Part shown: piece by piece, positions 6,829 through 10,324 of the stretch
Position numbering within the stretch: the stretch's first letter is position 1
How the letters are laid out: each line of letters starts with the position of its first letter
Source of the DNA: an uncultured Pelagibacteraceae bacterium
GTDB taxonomy: Bacteria > Pseudomonadota > Alphaproteobacteria > Pelagibacterales > Pelagibacteraceae
Length of the DNA: 10,324 nt
Reading direction: 5' to 3'
NCBI GenBank assembly: GCA_902533955.1
Contig: CACANV010000023.1
Span: 1-10,324 of the forward strand
Notes under the pieces: model-generated
Database searches by the model: none
What the model was told of the DNA's origin: nothing
Seen by the model: the letters and a program-made list of their open reading frames with translations, nothing else
Program-made: the position numbers and the translations under genes

Positions 6829-7713
6829 ATGCTTTCCAAAAATCAATTAGGCTTTTTGTACATGTTTATCTCTGTTTGTGCATTTTCGGTTATGGATGTA
6901 ATTGTTAAATGGTCAGAAGATTACCCAGTTGGACAGGTGTTATTTTTTAGAGGTTTATGTGGCGTGATCCCCATATTATTTTTAATACCCAAAGATAGAT
7001 ATTTTGATTTTTATAAAACTAAAAGACCCTTTCTTCATTTCAAAAGATGTATAGCTGGATTAATTGCTATTGTAGCAATTTTTATTGCTTTAAGAAAACT
7101 TCCTCTAGCTACGGTAGTCAGTATTACATTTGCGGCACCAATATTTACTACAATTCTTTCAATATTTTTTTTAAATGAAAAAGTTGGATTATATAGGTGG
7201 ATGGCAGTAATAGTAGGTTTTGTTGGCATCATAGTAATTTCTGAACCAGGATATAGTTCTCTCAACATATATTATTTATATCCAATAATATTTTGTTTAG
7301 GACTTTCATATGTTGCAATAGCAATAAGACAATTATCATCAACCGAACCAGTTTGGCTTATTGGTTTGTTCTTTTCAATTTCGATTTTTATTTTAAGTAT
7401 TTTTAGTATTTTTACAGAAGGATGGATTCTGCCCAGTTTTAAAGATTTATTTTTGTTATCCATGGTGGGAATTCTAGGAGGTTTGGCAAATTTATGGCTC
7501 ACTCAATCATATAAATTTTCGGAAGTTTCGTTAGTTACACCACTTAAATATTTAGCTTTAGTTTTTGCTATAATATTTGGTTATTTATTTTGGGGTGAAG
7601 TTCCAACTATAAAAACACTTATAGGTTCTGCATTAGTTATTTTCTCATCAATTATAATTTTTAGAAGAGAAGTTTATCTTAAACGTTTAGTTTCAACTTC
7701 TCGCCATGAGTAA
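6829..7713 (+). CDS. EamA / drug-metabolite transporter (DMT) family permease
   Basis: The protein has 294 residues and about ten predicted membrane helices in two EamA-type halves (roughly 8-140 and 148-280). The first half carries the recognisable FRGLCGVIPILF stretch at about 40-51 and IALRKLPLATVVSITFAAPI at about 86-105. The second half has YKFSEVSLVTPLKYLALVF at about 228-246 and FWGEVPTIKTLIGSALV at about 252-268, all typical of DMT exporters. It should sit in the inner membrane and move a small metabolite or amino acid derivative; the substrate cannot be told from sequence. Related family members are annotated as S-adenosylmethionine or riboflavin transporters, but no specific match is claimed. 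The ATG at 6829 lacks a Shine-Dalgarno. A second Met at residue 12 falls inside TM1 and is less likely. The stop overlaps the downstream glycosylase start by 8 bases. Confidence 0.85.
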   Translation: MLSKNQLGFLYMFISVCAFSVMDVIVKWSEDYPVGQVLFFRGLCGVIPILFLIPKDRYFDFYKTKRPFLHFKRCIAGLIAIVAIFIALRKLPLATVVSITFAAPIFTTILSIFFLNEKVGLYRWMAVIVGFVGIIVISEPGYSSLNIYYLYPIIFCLGLSYVAIAIRQLSSTEPVWLIGLFFSISIFILSIFSIFTEGWILPSFKDLFLLSMVGILGGLANLWLTQSYKFSEVSLVTPLKYLALVFAIIFGYLFWGEVPTIKTLIGSALVIFSSIIIFRREVYLKRLVSTSRHE

Positions 7714-8332
7714 AAGTCCCAAATACTGGAATAGTGCTAAGCGCTATCTAAAAAAAAAAGATAAAATAATGAAAAAATTGATTAATAAATATTCAGATAA
7801 CAACTTAACAACTAGAAAGGATGTATTTTTCTCTCTTTGTAAAAGTATTATTGGTCAACAAATAAGTGTTGCTGCAGCTAATTCTGTTTTTTTAAAGTTT
7901 AACTTAGCTTGTAAGGGAAAAATAAATCCAAAAGTAGTTAACTTAATTACAACGTCAAAACTAAAAAAATGTGGTCTTAGTAGGCAAAAAATAATGGGCA
8001 TAAAAGAGCTAGCAAAAAAATATGTTAATAAAGAATTTAATCCTAGTTTAATAAATAATATGAATGATGAAGAAGCTATTCAATATCTTTCGGAATTAAG
8101 ACAAATTGGAAGATGGTCTGCTGAAATGATATTATTGTTTACTTATAACAGACCAAACATCTGGCCAGTTCAAGACATTGGATTATTAAGAGCAATTTCT
8201 AATAATTATAAAAAAAAATATTTACCTCCAGAAAATTTTGTAAATAAACTTAAAAAAAAATTTTCTCCTTATTGTTCCGTAGCAACATGGTATTTGTGGA
8301 GATCAATAGATAACGAACCTATTCAATACTAA
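7706..8332 (+). CDS. HhH-GPD DNA glycosylase (AlkA-like, 3-methyladenine DNA glycosylase II type)
   Basis: This 208-residue cytoplasmic protein would excise alkylated or otherwise damaged bases. The helix-hairpin-helix is at about 130-141 (ELRQIGRWSAEM). The catalytic Asp is D157 in WPVQDIGLLRAI, corresponding to AlkA D238. SIIGQQISVAAANSVF (48-63) is the conserved early helix of this family. There is no 4Fe-4S cysteine cluster, which argues against Nth/MutY. The protein is shorter than E. coli AlkA because the N-terminal TBP-like domain is missing, as in the short AlkA/Mag-like enzymes. The ATG at 7706 is preferred over a later ATG at 7769 because PKYWNSAKRYLKKKD matches the usual N-terminal helix. 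The start overlaps the permease end by 8 bases. The 3' end overlaps the convergent DUF1330 gene by 14 bases. Confidence 0.87.
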   Translation: MSKSPKYWNSAKRYLKKKDKIMKKLINKYSDNNLTTRKDVFFSLCKSIIGQQISVAAANSVFLKFNLACKGKINPKVVNLITTSKLKKCGLSRQKIMGIKELAKKYVNKEFNPSLINNMNDEEAIQYLSELRQIGRWSAEMILLFTYNRPNIWPVQDIGLLRAISNNYKKKYLPPENFVNKLKKKFSPYCSVATWYLWRSIDNEPIQY

Positions 8333-8615
8333 ATCCTTCTATAACCTGCATGTGTCTTGTAGTTGTTTTTTTTGCTAAATCCCAGCCAGATTTATATTCT
8401 CTAGAATTATGACACTCCAAAGCTTTCTCATAATTAGGAAATTCCCAAATTACCGTTCGTAAAAAGCTTTCACCTTCAAAAGCAATATTTTTTCCTCCTC
8501 TTACCAGAGGAACGCCACCATAACTTTTGATTATAGGAGTTACTGTTTCAGCATATTTTTTTAAATTATCTTGATTTTCTATCTTAGTATATAGACTTAT
8601 CCAATAACCTTTCAT
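8319..8615 (-). CDS. DUF1330 family protein
   Basis: This 98-residue protein has no signal peptide or membrane segment. The family signature is clear: KGYWISLYTKIENQDNLKKY at the N-terminus, YGGVPLVRGGK (32-42), EGESFLRTVIWEFPNYEKA (47-65), then CHNSREYKSGWDLAKK (68-83) and a short C-terminal strand ending VIEGF. DUF1330 proteins adopt a small dimeric ferredoxin-like alpha/beta-barrel fold, and no biochemical function is established for the family as a whole. The start is well fixed by a Shine-Dalgarno (8623-8630). It is a single-gene unit on the - strand, divergent from the cytochrome c gene across 31-46 bases. Its last 14 bases overlap the end of the DNA glycosylase gene. Confidence 0.87.
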   Translation of the reverse strand: MKGYWISLYTKIENQDNLKKYAETVTPIIKSYGGVPLVRGGKNIAFEGESFLRTVIWEFPNYEKALECHNSREYKSGWDLAKKTTTRHMQVIEGFSIE

Positions 8616-8661
8616 TATAAAATCTCCTTTTTAATTTTTTCTATTTATGATACCAAATTTT
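8616..8661. promoter_or_regulatory. Divergent region between DUF1330 and cytochrome c, with the DUF1330 ribosome binding site
   Basis: On the - strand, AAAGGAGA (8630-8623) is a strong Shine-Dalgarno 7 bases before the DUF1330 ATG. On the + strand, TATGAT (8646-8651) resembles a -10 box and would place transcription start a few bases before the ATG at 8662, implying a nearly leaderless cytochrome message. No -35 is visible. The Shine-Dalgarno is confident; the -10 is weak evidence in such AT-rich DNA. Confidence 0.45.
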
Positions 8662-8991
8662 ATGAAGAAAAAATTACAATTTATCTTGTATTTAAAACTA
8701 ATCTTTTTGTTTATTTTACTAACGAATACTCAAAAATTATTTGCTGACGAGCTTTTTCAAAAAGGGAAAGAAATTTTTTTAGAACAAGGAACTTGTGCAT
8801 CTTGTCATAGTCTTAGTGATGCAGGTTCTCAAGCAAATATTGGACCCAATTTAGACGAAATAAGGCCAGATCTTAATAGGATAATATTGGCGATTACTAA
8901 TGGAATTGGAGTTATGCCGGCTTTTGAAGGAATGTTATCCACAGAAGAAATAAATGCCGTATCCCATTACGTTTATAAGGCTACTGAATAA
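8662..8991 (+). CDS. Small periplasmic monohaem cytochrome c (class I)
   Basis: The protein has 109 residues from the ATG at 8662, which gives a standard MKKK signal peptide. An in-frame ATG at 8647 would add five residues. Neither start has a Shine-Dalgarno. The signal peptide spans 1-28 with likely cleavage after LFA. The mature domain is about 80 residues, with the haem-binding CASCH (C45, C48, H49), NIGPNL (about 60-65) and the axial Met in GVMPAFEG (M85). The C-terminal helix LSTEEINAVSHYVYKA packs on the haem in this family. It should carry electrons in the periplasm between a dehydrogenase and an oxidase or bc1 complex; the partners are unknown. It converges on uraD with only 25 bases between. 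A link to membrane urate oxidase or another dehydrogenase is possible but unproven. Confidence 0.87.
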   Translation: MKKKLQFILYLKLIFLFILLTNTQKLFADELFQKGKEIFLEQGTCASCHSLSDAGSQANIGPNLDEIRPDLNRIILAITNGIGVMPAFEGMLSTEEINAVSHYVYKATE

Positions 8992-9016
8992 AACTAATAA
9001 CTTTAAAATAATATAA

Positions 9017-9514
9017 TTAATTAGATAGAATATCTTTTAAACGAAAAGATGCTATTTTTTTTACTTGATTTTTAGCTTCAATAAACTCACTATTCAAGTC
9101 ATTTTGAATTCTTTTTTTAAAATTATTTAAAATTTCATTTTTATTTTTACCTTTAACTGCAATGATAAATGGAAATCCAAATTTTTTTTTATATTCAATA
9201 TTTAATTTTTTAAATTCCTCATATTCTTCATCTGAGCATTCATTTAATTTTGCAGAAGCTTGTTCTGATTTTGACTCTGAGGTTAATTTTTTTGCTACAG
9301 CTAATTCAGGATGAGAGTTTAAAATTTCTAATATTTTACCTCTTTCATAACCTTCATATATATTTAGCATCTTGGCAATAATATCATCAAAATCCTTAAA
9401 TGGTTTCAATTCAAAAGCCTTTAAAGCTACAGACTCAGTTTTTTCAAAAACATTACCAAATATTGATAAAAAATCAGACTTGTTTAGATCATTAATGTTA
9501 TCTATTGTTCTCAT
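9017..9514 (-). CDS. uraD: 2-oxo-4-hydroxy-4-carboxy-5-ureidoimidazoline (OHCU) decarboxylase UraD
   Basis: This all-helical cytoplasmic enzyme has 165 residues, the usual length. It converts OHCU, the product of 5-hydroxyisourate hydrolysis, to S-allantoin in urate degradation. Key features are HPELA with catalytic H68, the SEQASAKL stretch with E84 and Q85, and FGFPFIIAVKGK (112-123), the substrate-loop signature of the family. The N-terminal FEKTESVALKAF (23-34) matches the helix normally reading FEHSPWVAERA, but the usual Trp is replaced. The Met at 9514 fits the family N-terminus although no Shine-Dalgarno is present. It is divergent from uraH-xdhA across 48 bases, which supports coordinated control of the pathway. 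Its 3' end faces the cytochrome c gene with no visible terminator in the 25-base gap. Confidence 0.92.
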   Translation of the reverse strand: MRTIDNINDLNKSDFLSIFGNVFEKTESVALKAFELKPFKDFDDIIAKMLNIYEGYERGKILEILNSHPELAVAKKLTSESKSEQASAKLNECSDEEYEEFKKLNIEYKKKFGFPFIIAVKGKNKNEILNNFKKRIQNDLNSEFIEAKNQVKKIASFRLKDILSN

Positions 9515-9562
9515 ATAAGTTTTAATAATTTAAGTTTAAAAATTAAATGATACTATAATCTT
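9515..9562. promoter_or_regulatory. Divergent control region between uraD and uraH-xdhA
   Basis: This 48-base A/T-rich gap contains a perfect TATAAT (9554-9559) on the + strand, only 3 bases before the uraH ATG. It also contains an imperfect inverted repeat, TTTAATAATTTAA (9521-9533) and TTTAAAAATTAAA (9535-9547), pairing at 10 of 13 positions around base 9534. The repeat could be an operator for a purine-pathway regulator, but A/T bias makes chance matches common. No Shine-Dalgarno is seen for either gene and no -35 box is convincing. Confidence 0.4.
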
Positions 9563-9913
9563 ATGACAAAGCTAACAACTCATGTTTTGGATGTATATTC
9601 TGGCAAACCTGGCAAAGGAATTTCTGTCGAATTATATTATATAAGCAATTCGGAAAGAAAAAAAATAACTTCAGTAAAACTTAACAATGATGGTAGGGCA
9701 GACTCACCTTTGGTGCAAGGAGAGAATTTTATTAAAGGTAAATATGAATTAATTTTTTATATTGGAGATTATTTTAAAAATATATCAGCAGCTAAAGATG
9801 TTCCATTTCTTGATGATGTTGTAATCAGATTTGGCATTTCTAATCCATCAGAACACTACCACGTTCCTTTACTAGTTTCACCTTGGAGTTATTCCACTTA
9901 TAGAGGTAGTTAA
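9563..9913 (+). CDS. uraH: 5-hydroxyisourate hydrolase (transthyretin-like) UraH
   Basis: The protein has 116 residues, standard for HIU hydrolase, with no signal peptide. It opens the ring of 5-hydroxyisourate to give OHCU, the substrate of UraD. The diagnostic motifs are all present: TTHVLD at 5-10 (H7), DGRADSPL at 43-50 (R45), HYHVPLLVSPWSYSTYRGS at 98-116 with H100, and the C-terminal YRGS tetrapeptide that separates the enzyme from vertebrate transthyretin. The N-terminus fits the family exactly, so the ATG at 9563 is secure even though no Shine-Dalgarno precedes it and a TATAAT sits 3 bases upstream. It is followed with no spacer by xdhA in the same reading frame. The codons for the final RG also provide the xdhA Shine-Dalgarno. 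Confidence 0.95.
   Translation: MTKLTTHVLDVYSGKPGKGISVELYYISNSERKKITSVKLNNDGRADSPLVQGENFIKGKYELIFYIGDYFKNISAAKDVPFLDDVVIRFGISNPSEHYHVPLLVSPWSYSTYRGS
9902..9906 (+). promoter_or_regulatory. Ribosome binding site of xdhA inside the uraH end
   Basis: AGAGG lies 7 bases before the GTG at 9914 and overlaps the Arg-Gly codons of the conserved uraH C-terminus. It supports the non-ATG start of xdhA, for which no ATG is available before codon 103. Confidence 0.65.
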
Positions 9914-10324
9914 GTGATATCAAGTTCAATAAAATTCTTATTAAACGATAAGATTTTAGAAATTAAAAACCCTGATCCAAATCAAACAATTCTTAATTAT
10001 ATTAGAACTGAACTAAAAAAAACTGGAACTAAAGAGGGATGCTCAGAAGGTGGTTGTGGAGCATGCACTATTGTTTTGGGTGAGTTAGTTAGCAATGAGA
10101 TAAAATATAGTTCAATTAATTCTTGTATTGCATTTGTTCCGTCTTTGAATGGCAAACAACTATTGATTGTAGAAGATTTGGTTTCCAAAGATGGAAAACT
10201 TCATCCAGTTCAAGAAGCGATGGTAAAATTTCATGGATCACAATGTGGATTTTGTACACCAGGATTTGTTATGTCTTTGTTTTCAATGTTTAAAAATAAT
10301 AAAAGCTATAACAGCGAATTAATA
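9914..10324 (+). CDS. xdhA: Xanthine dehydrogenase small (FeS/FAD) subunit XdhA, 3' end beyond window
   Basis: This gene opens with GTG immediately after the uraH TAA, and 137 codons are present before the window ends. It shows the N-terminal 2Fe-2S ferredoxin domain of the xanthine oxidase family, KEGCSEGGCGACTIVLG (40-56) with C43, C48 and C51, and the fourth ligand C71 in INSCIAF. It continues into the second 2Fe-2S domain, with HPVQEAM (97-103) and GSQCGFCTPGFVMS (108-121) with C111 and C114; that domain's other two cysteines lie outside the window. The subunit passes electrons from the molybdenum centre of XdhB via FeS clusters to FAD and NAD during oxidation of hypoxanthine and xanthine to urate. 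The specific xanthine assignment, over other molybdenum hydroxylases such as CoxS or nicotinate dehydrogenase types, rests on the sequence style and the uraH/uraD neighbours. An AGAGG Shine-Dalgarno supports the GTG start. Confidence 0.88.
   Translation, partial: MISSSIKFLLNDKILEIKNPDPNQTILNYIRTELKKTGTKEGCSEGGCGACTIVLGELVSNEIKYSSINSCIAFVPSLNGKQLLIVEDLVSKDGKLHPVQEAMVKFHGSQCGFCTPGFVMSLFSMFKNNKSYNSELI

Noticed and set aside
7035..7502. Two - strand open frames within the permease gene
   Set aside because: They are antisense to membrane helices of a recognisable DMT permease, with no start signals or family resemblance.
8992..9016. Possible terminator between the cytochrome c and uraD genes
   Set aside because: The 25 bases are almost all A/T and form no convincing stem-loop followed by a T run.
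9997..10188. Open frame of 63 codons on the - strand at the right end
   Set aside because: It lies antisense to the cysteine-cluster region of xdhA, whose motifs are unmistakable.

Overview
The window is very AT-rich (about 30% G+C by eye) and densely packed. No gap between genes exceeds 50 bases, and many neighbours touch or overlap. A DUF1476 protein (F1-ATPase zeta inhibitor family, typical of Alphaproteobacteria) together with this compactness suggests a streamlined marine alphaproteobacterium, most likely Pelagibacterales (SAR11) or a similar lineage. That assignment rests on gene content and style, not on any search. No tRNA, rRNA, CRISPR, insertion sequence, phage gene or convincing intrinsic terminator was seen.

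Left part (1-1414, + strand): a DUF1476 protein, a secreted staphylococcal-nuclease-like protein and a lytic-transglycosylase-like lipoprotein form an overlapping run. It collides tail to tail, with a 4-base overlap, with the next block.

Middle (6794 down to 1411, - strand): a tight four-gene run of msrA (methionine sulfoxide reductase), a tandem-rhodanese 3-mercaptopyruvate sulfurtransferase (sseA-like), an RND periplasmic adaptor and an RND inner-membrane pump. Gaps are 1, 3 and 4 bases, so this is probably one operon. The adaptor is the most unusual protein here. Its two lipoyl half-motifs are joined directly, with no coiled-coil hairpin between them, and it carries a lysine-rich C-terminal tail. 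No TolC-like outer-membrane channel is present in the window.

Next (6829-8991): an EamA/DMT-family permease overlaps a small AlkA-like HhH-GPD DNA glycosylase. The glycosylase overlaps tail to tail with a DUF1330 protein on the - strand. A small secreted monohaem cytochrome c follows on the + strand.

Right end (9017-10324): a purine-catabolism block. uraD (OHCU decarboxylase) is divergent from uraH (5-hydroxyisourate hydrolase), which is followed with zero spacing and in the same frame by xdhA (xanthine dehydrogenase small subunit), cut by the window end. These genes cover hypoxanthine/xanthine oxidation to urate and the two steps after urate oxidation that yield S-allantoin. Urate oxidase and the molybdenum subunit XdhB are not in the window and would be expected nearby.
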